The position numbers and the translations under genes were made by a program. Of a stretch of DNA of 64,000 nucleotides, positions 9,901-26,463 are shown piece after piece; position 1 is the first letter of the stretch, and every line of letters starts with the position of its first letter. The notes under the pieces were generated by a model, which was not told where the DNA came from, did not search any database, and was given only the letters and a program-made list of their open reading frames with translations. The stretch is from Rotaria sp. Silwood1 (taxonomy: Eukaryota; Rotifera; Eurotatoria; Philodinida; Philodinidae): NCBI GenBank assembly GCA_905250075.1, contig CAJNOP010000491.1, forward strand, positions 1 to 64,000. The letters run 5' to 3'.

Positions 9901-12459
9901 AATGGAAATCGTTTTGTTCCATTTCTTTGCGATACATTTCTAAACTAACCCTTTATCTAATGCTTTAGAACTGCAGTTTCTCTATGACGGTCTCTGACAG
10001 ATACCAAGCCCTGTCTGTCACGGTCTGTGATGGGTAGAGCCCATCGGGTCCAAGATTTTCAGATCCGGACCCGGTGTACCGAATGTTTTGAGGCCCAGAT
10101 CCGGACCAGATTAAACTTTTCCGGACTCTGACATAGCTGGTTACAATCTCTCGGGCCTGAGCCCATATTCCGTTGATTAAACTTTTTCTAACTCTGAATT
10201 GGCCGGCATTCTGGACATTTTCAATGAATTATTCCTATCGAAGTCTGATAGTGCGTCATAAATATGAGATCTTTTTTTTTCAATCATATCGATCACTACC
10301 ACGACCTATATGTTAGTTAGGCTATATTGATCATGATCTATAATCAAGTTGTAATTGGCTCTAATTCTTTGCCAATAACTTCAGATACCGAGATAAAGAT
10401 TTAGATTAAATACAGCTTTATCTTATTTCTTTTGTTTAACAGCTATACGATTATTAGGTGTAGTTGCCTTATTGTTACTAGTTCATATTTATAAAAAACA
10501 AATTAAGGCAGTCACATCATTTTTTTTAACAAGCACACAATTATACTTGTTTTTATTTTGTTGTTATGCATTCATATTTATATAAAACAAATTAAGACAA
10601 CATTACACTATTTGTTTTGTTGAACGACTTATTGATTAACAGTAACACTTGTTTTAATTTTGCCAAATCTTAGTTATAAAAAAAACATTGTAAAACATCA
10701 TTATATTATTTTGTTTCCTCTAGCAGCTATACGACTTACATATTTTATTCAACAAGTTTTATTACTATTTTTTCTATCTTTTATAAGTTAATTTATAATT
10801 ACTTTTTGAATAAAAATGAAAAACGGCTGAAAACAAATTTAAGAAAGTCATTATTTGTATGAAAGCAGTTTTTGGATCCGGACCTGGACCCGAGCGGGTC
10901 GTGGTCCTACCCGACGGGCTCTAGTGATGGGTTCCGGGCTTGTCTGTTACGGTCTGTGGGGGTCCAAATTTCTACCCCTAAATACTTCAACACTCCTTTC
11001 AGATCGAAAAATAACTCAAAAATTAAAATTTTCTATTAAATCGAAAGAATATAATGCAAAGTCTAATCTTGATTTTACAAAAGTTTATTGTCCTATTTTT
11101 CTGTTATATATTTAATAAATCTTGATGATGCTAGAATGGTTTGATTTTCCGAACTTTTATTCTTGACATATCGAAATTTGATTAGATTTTTCAATAATCA
11201 CACGGAAAATCTACTTTCAATTTTTTCACAAACAAAATTCTCAATCAGATTAGTTGATTGAACAACTTGTAACTTTTCTACTATCTCCTATTTTGAGATA
11301 TTTCATCGTCGAAATTCTCTCGAATGTAAAAACAAAAAAAGGAAATACTAATTATACAATCAAATACTTTTTTTCTTTCAAAATTCGAAAGAATGTAAGC
11401 TTAGAAAACTAAACTTTTCTATTATTTCTATATATTCTTAATTCAGCCAAGTACAACTCAATGTCTAACTTTTTCTATTGTTGATTATTATAAAATAATA
11501 ATATATTTACCATATTATAAACTGATACAGAAAGTTGTAATGATGTTCCATCAGAAGTTTTTCCTAATGATAATGGTACTGTACAATAAGCACGTTTTTT
11601 ATGTTCTTTTGAATAAACAAGTTTTAATAATTCATTTAATCTTCCTGTTGGTGATTGATTATTTCTTAATTCAAGTTCATCATCACTTAACATTAAAATA
11701 TCTTGAAAAAATTTTTTATAATCAAATTTTTTTATTGTTTCAGTTAATATAGGAAATACTTCAACTTGTATACCAACATCATTTAAATCTTTAGCACGTT
11801 GTTTAGCTTGTCGTTCTAATATTATATTTGTTCCATGTGGTCGATCATTACATGTAAATATAAATATACGTTTTATTGTTAAACGTTGTGGTGAATTTGC
11901 AAATAAATTTGAACATGTCCATAATGCTTCATTTAATGAATAATTTTTTGATAATGTTAAACCAAATAGATCATTATAAGTTTTTTTATATGTATCTTTA
12001 TTTGATAAATTTTCTAATTGTATTATACGTTCAGCTGATGGTTGTGCTAAATCATGAAGTATATAAATATGATTAAAATCAAATGAATTTTTATTTTTTT
12101 CTGTTCCATATAATATAATACCACTAAGATCTTTATCATTTGAGATAATTTTTGATTGATAAAAACGTTGACATGCACGTATAACTAATTGAAAACCAGT
12201 TTGTAATTCATTATCATCATTATTATCATCAATTGATGAATTTGTTTTCATTGTATTAGATAATAATTCAAACATTTCATCAGTACATTCAATTAACATT
12301 AATGTACCATCACGTGTTGTTAAAATCTAAAAATTTTTAAATATTATTTTCATAAAATATTAAATATAAATTTTTTACTTGTCTTCCAGAATGATTATCA
12401 TCTAATGTTTCATCATCAATATTACTAATACCACCCCAATTTTGATCAAGTAATGACAT
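6949..12459 (-). CDS. XRCC6: Ku70, the Ku heterodimer subunit (X-ray repair cross-complementing 6)
   Basis: Ku70 pairs with Ku80, encircles broken DNA ends and starts non-homologous end joining in the nucleus. Exons on the minus strand: 12379-12459, 11511-12326, 9688-9781, 9315-9623, 8835-9250, 7151-7237, 6949-7068, about 640 residues (animal Ku70 is about 610). The order is the Ku von Willebrand-like N-terminal domain (LIECTDEMFELL; GIILYGTEKNKNSFDF), the beta-barrel core (MPSDIQYGIDVSNRRV; HHYVKPGHFIYPDEKY; SSCLFNSLLKKCLEKN; FTARRNTPPRL), the Ku C-terminal arm (FENPALQTLWRNIEATALN; FPPDYVMG), a basic Lys-rich linker, and a terminal SAP domain (LKNYCKEQNLKASGTKKQDL). All junctions that I checked keep phase. 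Two large introns (7238-8834 and 9782-11510) hold repeats. Start: the ATG at 12459. Confidence 0.95.
9837..9900. repeat. Dispersed repeat, copy 2 (XRCC6 intron)
   Basis: Begins CTGTTAGTGCAATCCCTTGT and aligns with 2860-2920 in the anoctamin intron over about 60 bp. The orientation is the same in both copies. Confidence 0.5.
10035..10923. mobile_element. 889-bp hAT-like non-autonomous element with perfect 8-bp target duplication
   Basis: The left end is TAGAGCCCATCGGGTCC and the right end is the complement of TAGAGCCCGTCGGGT. Both are flanked by the identical octamer GTGATGGG (10027-10034 and 10924-10931). Subterminal regions are rich in GGATCCGG / CGGGTCC motifs, while the centre is AT-rich and lacks a transposase. 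The flanks outside it share TGTCTGTYACGGTCTGTG, so the element may have landed in an older repeat. It lies in the large XRCC6 intron. Confidence 0.85.
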
Positions 12460-13851
12460 TTGAAATAGTAATAGAATGTTCAATAAAACTATGATTTTTA
12501 AACTTAAATAATTCTATTCAAAAATAAAAATGGAATGACATCCATCATGAGCAATAACATAAAACAAGTTTTTGATTGGTTAATAGATTATACAAGTCTT
12601 ACATATTGTGGTTTTGACGTAGGAATGACATCTAGCGAGATTCTATATTCCTATGTGAATATTTTTCTAGAAACTGAATAGTATGTATGGTGAAATTTAT
12701 GATCAATTCTCTAAGTATTCAACATAACTTTATTGTTAGTTAGAAGTTTCTATCGTATAGTTCTTGCCCGTGACTGATTGAAGTAAACCGAATATGTTTG
12801 AGAATTAGCGACAATAGTAGGTTGCGTTTTTTTGGGGGAGTATATAATTTTATGTTTTGTAGCTAGTGTATTAGCTAAAAAAACTTGTCTTCACAGCTTC
12901 ATATGGGTCAAAGTATGGAACATACAAACTTTGACTGTTATAAATATATAATCAGCTGAATTAAAATAATTTATTTGAAAAAAATATTAAATAAAAAAAG
13001 CAGCAATACTATTATAGTTGATACACACATTCTGAAATTTATCAGTTTTGAAAATGTTTGAATATCTTTATAATGAAAAAATTTATTAATATCATAAGAT
13101 ACATCTTCAGGACATAAGATCTTTGTTACATTGATTCAATTGTTCAACATTCGTCCTATTTTTCACTATGCTTGTTTAATAATACTACGTACCTATGGAT
13201 TGATACCTACAATACGATTGTTTCGCCTACATTCAATACTAAAACTCACTAGATAAAATTTACAGTGGAAATCTTAGGTTCATCGAAAGCTTTAGAAGAT
13301 TGTAGAAATATCTTGTAGTGTAAAATTAATGCTATGCAAACATTAGATGTATTTTTAATTCATATTTCATTATCTGATTGTTGCTGTTTTTAATGACTGA
13401 AAAAAAAATATTTTCTTCAATTTTGCATAGTGTTTTGTGTTGTATTGATATTGCTACAAAATGAACTGAATCATCGATTTGAACATTTTTTACTCAATAG
13501 AATACAACAATTGTTTAGACTATAGTCATTTTAATTTTAATAAGACAACAATAAAGTACGAGGATCCAGATAGCGTACGATTCCTATATTTAACTTTAAT
13601 CTTGAACACCTGAGCGTTTGTAACATTCATCTCTCTTGCGAGAAACATGGCTTTATAAATAACCGATAGAGTTGTCAATCCTTTTTAGAAAAAAAAAAAC
13701 AAACAGAAGATTCAATATCTTTGTTATCTTCCTACATTGATTTATTCTATCAAGAAAAAAAAATATAGATGTATTTAAATTTTACAAGAAAAATAATCGA
13801 TTTCCTTCATTTATACACACACACGCATACATATCTATATATATATTCAAT
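12460..13851. other. 1.4-kb spacer upstream of XRCC6 and downstream of MCM6
   Basis: AT-rich DNA with no open frame that looks like protein. It must include the XRCC6 promoter, immediately left of 12600, and the MCM6 3' flank. A short (CA/TA)-rich run lies at about 13815-13850. Confidence 0.4.
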
Positions 13852-18531
<4,680 letters not shown>

Positions 18532-18625
18532 TTCAAAATAAATCTGAAATAACAAAATTTATTTATCTTTCACTCTATATATTTTTTTTTGTCTGCTGTA
18601 CAAAAGAAACACAAAAAACATTATA
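18532..18625. other. 94-bp MCM6 / next-gene spacer
   Basis: Only 94 bp separate the MCM6 start codon from the stop of the upstream gene on the same strand, so the MCM6 promoter is either very compact or reaches into the neighbour's 3' end. Confidence 0.5.
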
Positions 18626-21136
18626 TTAACAAATATTTTCTTTTTCAATATTATCATTTAAATTTGTTTTTTCTTTATTTTTTAATGTTGTTATTTGATT
18701 ATGTATTTTAATAATTGTTAATTCAGGAAATTTTTCTCGTCCTAATTCATATATTTGCCAAAAACAATTTTGATTATTATAATGTAAAATTTCAATACTA
18801 ATTGATGATAATATTAATTGAAATAATTCATAATCATTTAATAAAAAATTTTTATTTATATTTTCATTATTTAATAAATGTAAACGTATTTGATCTAAAT
18901 TAATTTTATTTAATATTTCAAATAAATTTTTTTCTATATTTAAAAATATAGTTTTTTTTCGATCAATTCGACTTTTAAATATTAATGATGTTTGATGACG
19001 TGTATGTATTGTATTTAAATTATATTCAATACGAAATAAATATTTATTTGGATTTATATTATTATAATTAATATAAAAATCAATTGAATTTCCTATTATA
19101 TATGGTGAATAAATACGAACATTAATATTAGCTTGAGAAAGTATATCACTATCTTCATGTTTAAGATCAATTGATGAAAAATATATACCATCTATATATG
19201 ATGCATATTGCCATTCTTCAGTATTAGCTAAAATATAATTCAATTGAATATCAAATTTAGATACTAATTGTCTAAAAGAGTTTAGAATATAGCATTAGAA
19301 ATTCAGAATCTAACAGTATCCGTTTTCTAATGATAAGAACTGTATATAGCAAATGCATACGGTCAAAGAAAATTCACTAACTAGGATCGTATCATGTGAA
19401 ACTTCATGGGTTACATGAATGCCGAAGAGTTCGGATCCATGGCTTATTGATATAATACCGTGTTTCCAATTTTTTAGACTTAAAACAATTCTTGCCAATA
19501 ATAGTGAAAATCTCAGATTTTTCATGCATAGGAACAGATCAAATGATTTTAGTACTTTTACGATTCACTATTTTCACAGAAGGTTTGAAAAAACCAATGT
19601 TTACATATATTCGCATAAATGTGCCTAGCGGATTGGTCCCATCAACCTAAAATTATTATGTTCAGTGAGTCCACTAGCCACGGATTACCAAAAGTCAGCA
19701 ATGTATGATTCGACTGACGAGGGAACATTCCCGTGTCCCATCGTTTTAGAGTTCGGACTCTATGCATAAGGTACATCCCAGTGATGTATAAAAAACCCCA
19801 GAAGCATAAGTGTCCTTAGGCCTTCTGTCTAGAGTTATAGGCATTTTACTGAAATTTTAGCCTTTGGCATGGTATATACCGATAAATCGAATGACTGTAT
19901 TTCGACCTGAGATTTTGTCCACAGATAGATCTATCTGTGAGTAGAATATCCTGAAAATTTCAGCTCAAAAGAATGTTTTATTCCTGAGATATTAAAGTCC
20001 CAAAAAACAGTAAACTCTAGCATCTTTCGTGTGATATGATTGATTTTTGGGACTTTAATATCTCAGGAATAGAACATTCTTTTGAGCTGAAATTTTCAGC
20101 GTATTCTACTCACAAATAGATCTATTTGTGGACAAAATCTTAGGTCGAAATACCATCATTTGATTTGCCGGTATTTACCATGCCAAAGGCTAAAATGCCT
20201 ATAACTCTAGACAGAAGGCCTAAGGGCACTTATTCTTCTGGGGTTTTTCATATGTCACTGGGATCTACCCTATGCATAGAGTCCGAACTCAAAAACGATG
20301 GGACACTTGGGAATGTTCCCTCGTGAGTTCGGACTCGACCGGCTCTAGTGATTTATCTACTGGGTGGACCGAGTGGACGCCGCCCACTCGGAAAACGAGA
20401 CCTAGATAAAACACTGGCCGGCACTAGTCGTACCATGTTATTCTTTAATAATTGAATAAGAATATTAAAAAAAAAGAAGTGATATTGTACCTTTTGAATA
20501 ATTCATAAGTAATTTTAATGTTTTCTTTTTACTTTCATCAATAAAATCTTTATAAAATAATAAATTATCTTGTTTATTTTCTAATTGATTTCGTTCATTT
20601 AAACATGTTCTCCATTGACTACTTGATATATGATTAATATTAAATAAAAATTTTTCATTTAAATTAAATGTATTTAAATATATTTCTTGATTTGTTTTTA
20701 TTGAATCATTTTCATTATAAAATTCTTTAATTTTATTCATTAATTTATTTTCAATATATTGTTGATAACATTTTCTATCATTATATGTTGATTGAATAAT
20801 AAAAAGTTTTTCATTATTTATAAAATTAGGTAAAATTTTTATTTTTAAATTTAAACATTGTTGTTTTCTATATAATTCAAATTTATCAATTGGTATACGA
20901 ATTTCATATGATAAACGTTCAAGTATACGTAATATTGTATCATCAGAATAAATATTTAATTTAATTTCAGTTGGAAAATTTTCATCAACATTTGTACGTG
21001 GTATTGGATCAAAAAATAAACAATGAACATTTGCAATTATATTATTTGATGATTTTGAATAAGATGTTATAGTATCGATTACATTTGATTGTAAACTTGT
21101 CCATGGACGATGTTCGTTTTCTATTTGTGAGGACAT
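18626..21136 (-). CDS. Unrecognised two-exon protein, about 427 residues
   Basis: Exon 1 is 20491-21136 and exon 2 is 18626-19263. A donor after ...MNYSK and an acceptor before VSKFDIQLNYIL give the same phase, so I join them as one gene. Upstream of exon 2, an alternative acceptor would create a stop. The protein is rich in Asn, Ile, Leu and Lys with no membrane segment. Residues about 50-90 (TEIKLNIYSDDTILRILERL, then IPIDKFELYRKQ) look like a beta-grasp, ubiquitin-like pattern, which is only an inference. The C-terminal half ends in a mixed helical region rich in Asn and Lys. I do not recognise the family. Its intron of 1.2 kb contains a large foldback and a small hAT-like MITE. It starts divergently from the next gene. 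Confidence 0.7.
19711..20325. repeat. Large foldback element, arms about 290 bp, in an intron
   Basis: The left arm (about 19711-20007) and the right arm (about 20043-20325) are inverted copies at roughly 90 percent identity, with a 35-nt loop and a short deletion in the right arm. Outer ends read ACGAGGGAACATTCCC on the left and its complement on the right. Inner ends read GAGATATTAAAGTCCC and complement. A transcript of the host intron would fold into a long hairpin. No coding frame is present. Confidence 0.85.
20346..20416. mobile_element. 71-bp hAT-like MITE (CAGTG-TTTATCTA family)
   Basis: Ends are TAGTGATTTATCTA and the complement of CAGTGTTTTATCTA. The flanking octamers ACCGGCTC and GCCGGCAC agree at 6 of 8 positions. 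The interior holds CGCCCACTCGG-type GC-rich motifs. The same family appears at 45331-45499. Confidence 0.65.
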
Positions 21137-21409
21137 TGTTTAGAATAGAAGAAATAACGATATTGTGTCTATATGTATATAAATATACTGGCTTTTGTTC
21201 TTTTTCGCGGTGTTCTTTGTTTAATTTAAACTTCAATAGGAATTGGTTGATTGCATCGAAGATGTCGTTAAATTTTTCTTTTTTTTATTTTTTTAAAAAA
21301 AATCAAAAGAATAACCTTCTGTTGCGATAGAAACGAAAAGTTAAAAATGATGGCATTTAATTTTTTTTTTTTGTTTTTTTCTTTTCATAATTGAACTAAT
21401 TAAACGAAA
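21137..21409. promoter_or_regulatory. Probable bidirectional promoter, 273 bp
   Basis: Two genes start from its two edges in opposite directions (minus at 21136, plus at 21410). This is an inference from the layout. No core promoter motif stands out from the AT-rich background. Confidence 0.35.
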
Positions 21410-24400
21410 ATGACAACAAGTGAAAATCAATTAGAAAATGAAGTAATAGAAATATATATTTGGAAATAGTGTGTTGTTTTTTTGAATAGATTGAATTGTC
21501 AGAAGATCAACAAATCTTATTACAAAAATTATCAGCGATATTTGATCCTGAAACAGCAATTGATTTTGTTTGTCCAAAAACACAGGAAACAAAGCAACTT
21601 GTTACAATTGAAGAATTAAAAGATTGTAAGTTTAATATTTGTTATTTTATGATTGTAGCATTAAATAAGTTAAAATAATAATCGTCGACTCTTGAAAAAA
21701 CGACGAATCGGAGGTAATCGAAGACTTCTATTAATAGTTTTATGCAGAAAACCTTTGAAATTTCTAGCCTTTTAAAATACGAAAAATCGTTTCGAAAATT
21801 GAATATTGATTATTTTTTCATATTCAAGGTTCATCTTAGATAATGAAAAATTCTTTTTTTTGTTGCTGTTCTATTACAAGTTTTTCTAGTTCGATAGTGC
21901 TAAGTTTGCTGTTCACAAATATTATTTTTTTTCGAAAGCACTTAGATAATAATAAAAAAGAGACCTGAGGCATTCTGTAAATGCCTTAAAGACCAATTCT
22001 TAACCTGTAAGTCCTTTCAAGTCTGATTTAAATTCATTGAAAATAACTGCATTAGATGCAGAATCTCTTATATCACAATCGATAAGAACGTCTTAAACAT
22101 TCAAATATTTTGCTATCGATAAATGATCAGTGAGATGTTTGTTAGTAAATATGTAATTCACAATGCTCTTTCTGATCATACTATCTTCAACCTGAATATT
22201 CAAAATTTATAAAAACCATTTGTCTTCTAACAACTATATTTGTAAGCCAATGTGTATCTTTTTTTTTAAACTAATATTCGCCTGTTGTACTTCAAACGTA
22301 TGTCGTTATTGCAATTAGCACAAAAAACTGAGTCAGTTTATGCACATATCATATTGTTTCTGGAACTTTTTTTTTCAGTCAAATTTTGACTCTGAATCTT
22401 CTCAGAGATGCAACATGGAAAAATGAGCTTCATCAAAACAATCGTTTGAATATTTAGAGATCTCTAACTTTTTTCTTCAAACGCCATTTGACAAGTTTAG
22501 AATTGCGTTTTCTTTTGATGAGGTTCATTTCTTCCATATATCCCTGAGTCGGACGCTCGGTCAGAATTTGACGTAAAATAATGTGCAGAGACATACACAA
22601 CTTAGCTTAGTTTTTTTTTTATGCTGATCTCAAATATGACATTTGTTTGAATCCAACCGTGGATTATTTTATTTGAAACCTGATGTATAATAGTAAAAAT
22701 AGACACAAATTAGTTGATAAGTACAATTTTTGAAGCAATACTACTTTACTAGACATTATTCGTAATTTTGGAATCAACACAGACAAAAGTTTAGAGTAAA
22801 TATCCTCTCATACATTTTCCTTTTTACGAATTTCATTTTTCTTATTGAATATTGAAAATTAATATTTTGATGAAAAAAAAAAACAAACTTTATTCGGCAG
22901 AAAAAAAATGCTCATATCCACGTAGTCTATACAAATCACTCACTACAGTATAAGCAATACTAAATCTTATAATATTCTAATATGTATAATTAAATTCGTT
23001 ATTTCTGCATATCATTATATTTCGAAAATGAATGTTTACAACCTTCAGGAAAACTTATGATTATTAAATTAACTTGATTCAAGAAAGTTCTATATTTTGT
23101 CATGATAATATGAAGAAAGATGAAAATATAAAAACAGACATACTCGACATCGCAAAATCTCAAAACAAAAAAAAGAAAAAGTACTATGATTATTAATATT
23201 ACCAAAAGAACTAAGGAACTTTTAAGATTTATTCAAAAAAAAAATAGAAAGATTGATGCAAAAGTCATTGAATATTCAATTCACTAACGAAATATAACCG
23301 ATATTGGACATTAATTTGATTTTTAAAATGAAAAAAAAAAAAGAACTCGTATGGTACACTAACAGGATGTATGGAGGCAATAAAAAAAAAAGGTCAAAGT
23401 TAATGAGAAATAATTTTTCAATCGTAATGGTGCAATTCTATTCTTTTAATAAATATACAACATCGGTTACATCCAATTAACAGATGATATATTTAATTGA
23501 TTATTAAGAAACTTCGAAATGATTTCACAATGCGAATAAATATTCATTTCTAATCATTTTCAGCAGCACATTTCGTTAGACATTGTTTTTTTTTGTTCTG
23601 TGAAAACAGTTCTACGAGTGAGCACTTCTGCACTAACCTCTATTGATTAAAAAAAAATCAGTATCAAAACGAAACTCTTCTGCTATTACATTTACTGAGA
23701 CTAACAAAATCGGTACAATATACTATCGTTTCATATAATTCCTGATTACCAATAGCTGTGAATTGCTGGACTCAATATTGCGACAGTATTTCAACGAGTA
23801 GATAATCGATTTTCAGACTGTTATCAACTGTGTATGGTACGATAAAATCTACTAAACGTCAATTTACATCTATCTGCAATTACAAACTCTATATGAAACA
23901 ACTGTATATATTATCATTTGGTCCGTCTTGGCGATTGTAATCATTGCTTTCAGCAATTGATAACAGTTATTGAATAGCTTGAAAATAAAGTATCCGAACG
24001 TTTTTTTTTTTACTAATAAAGTGAAATACAATCATTTATGATTATGCTTATTCAATCTTCATTCTATAAAAGTTCAGAAATTAGCTTTCATGAATTTTTT
24101 TTGTTTTTTCCTCAAGTCTTTTATTTTCTAGCAGAGACATATTTTAATAAATTTAATTTTCAAAATTAATTCTTAGTTCTTCAGTGAGTTCTATAGTCTT
24201 TCAATTTTGTTTTTGTTTTATCATATAGCAAAATATAAATATGTCAGAAATAATTTATGTTTTTTAGTCTTGAATGACAATATGAACAGGTGGTATGTCG
24301 ATATTATAGTTAAATAATATTGAGATTAATATAATGATACATGTCATTATGAGAAAATTTGATAAGTTTGAATGCAATTATATATATTATTATTTTGTTT

Positions 24401-26463
24401 ATATTGAAATCTTGACATATTATAACAGACGATTTTGATCTTTTAATATGAATAAAAAAAAGAAATTTTTTCATCATTTTAATGTAAGGTATTTGTCAAA
24501 GTCGGTTATTTTTCACTTGATAAAAGTGTTTTATTTTTATTTTTATTTTTTCTGCACTATTAACTAAAATAAGGTTTTGCTTGATATTTATTAATGAAAA
24601 ACAAAAAAGAAAAGGAAATAATAATAAGAATATTTCATAGAAATATGAATTTGTAATTTTCTTTAGATTTAGATATTTTTCTTTGTCTATTAGTTTTCTA
24701 TTTTTTTTTTTTTTTTTTTTTGCTTTCTCTTTTTATTTTTTAAAATAGATGTAAGAATTTTGTATATAATGATTGATTTAACCAGAATTCGCATCATTTA
24801 TCAGAATTACGAGCGGATATCCTATTTTTTCGCTTCGATAATAATAATACTCTGAACTTTGATTTAATTCAACAAATGAAAATATTTTCGAAAGATTTTT
24901 CATGATATAACAATTTTTGTTAATGAGCAATTTTTCTAATAATAAAAGGCTATATTCTATTCTGCATGAGTAAAAATAGGAATACATTACTTGCATTTAG
25001 CTTTAGGCTAATGTATACAAAAAGAAGAAAAAAAAAATATCTATAATAATTCTATCGATATATATATATGTATGAAGAACACATTCTATTTCATGGAAAT
25101 ATAATTTTTAGAAGAAAAAAAAATATATAAGATTTAATTTGCTATTTAATTCATTGATATAATCTTTTTTCAAGAAATTTAAATAATAATGTATGTATGT
25201 CTAACTTGTATTGAATTGACTGATAATTTATATTATTTTAATCTTGTGTTGCTTGATTTTAACCTTATATTGCAGTTAATTATGAACAACCAGAAGAACG
25301 TTTACAGCGACTGCGTTCGCTGGAACATTATCAGACCACAACGCAGTCGCTATCTCGAACCGATCTTGAAGTATGCAGATTGTTAGATCGCTTATTCTTT
25401 TACTTAACATGCACGGCTTGATTTTATTTTTAATAAAGATATACTTTGCATGATATAATGTCTTATCTAGGATTCATATCAAGCATTTATTCGAGGTCAA
25501 GTTGGTCAACAACAATATTCTCGTGATGAACTTGAACAATATGTACGAAATAGTTCTGATATAGATGCAGCTAAACGTTATTTCGAATCTGGACATGATA
25601 TTTTAGGAAATTCTCTACAAGTAATTGATATATTTAAATATTATTTTTATTTATTTATAAAATATCGATTTGTCTTGAGAAATTCTCTCAAGCAAACAAT
25701 CGATTTATAAGAAAGAAAAATAAACGAAAGTAATAATTATTATTTTAGTCTCATTTATTATTTCATTCATCAAAACTCAATGAACAACGAGCAAATTTAT
25801 TAAAATCAAGATGTTCACATAGAAGTTTAAAACAATTAAATGATAATCTTAGTTTACAACAATTTTTTCCAGAAAAATTTACTGTAAATATTTATTTTAT
25901 TTTATATAAAATTTTAATAAAAACAAAATGACTTTTGTTTTTTTTTTTTAAGACTCATTTACAATATCCATCTAAACAAAAGGATATATTTAATAATAAA
26001 CAAACAAAATATTCTCGTCCACAATCAATGCATATTGAACATAAAGAAAAAAAATATTATATTAAATTTGTTAAAGATTCAAATAATCTTCCATTTCTTC
26101 CTAAACCATTACATCGTTCAACAAATAATCATCATTTATTTATCGTAGAAAAAAAGAATATTGAAGCATTATTTGATACAGAAATATCAACTGAAAAGGC
26201 ATTTTCAACAACATCAAATACATCAAATATACATCGTGAAAGTAAAATTTATTATTCGTTTCAAAATATATTTAATCTTTTTGATTACTTTTTTTATTTT
26301 AGCTTTTCCTCCATTATCTTTATCTGCTTTAAGAGAATATCGACCAACTTTAACACCGAAATCATCAACAACTGATAATCAAAAACAAAAACAATATCGA
26401 AAAATACAACATAAAACAGATTTTATATGGGAACAATCTATTGTTTCGTCAAGACATGAATGA
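21410..26463 (+). CDS. Unrecognised seven-exon protein, about 333 residues
   Basis: Exons: 21410-21442, 21490-21625, 25276-25370, 25471-25620, 25749-25883, 25953-26241, 26303-26463. All six junctions keep frame. The third intron is 3.65 kb, the others 47-127 nt. The protein starts MTTSENQLENE, continues IELSEDQQILLQKLSAIFD, and has helical Gln/Glu-rich stretches (QPEERLQRLRSLEHYQTTTQ) and a basic, Ser/Pro-rich C-terminus ending ...DFIWEQSIVSSRHE. There is no signal peptide or membrane helix. I do not recognise a family. It is probably a cytoplasmic or nuclear protein, but that rests only on composition. Confidence 0.75.
22378..22575. repeat. Degenerate foldback element in a 3.6-kb intron
   Basis: The left arm near 22378-22450 (TCAAATTTTGACTCTGA ... 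CTTCATCAAAACAA) is partly complementary to 22505-22575 (TTTTGATGAGGTTCATTTCT ... GTCAGAATTTGACG). The match is patchy, so it is an old inverted-repeat element. Confidence 0.45.

Noticed and set aside
11540..12076. Plus frames inside XRCC6 exon 2
   Set aside because: Antisense shadows of the strongly supported Ku70 exon.
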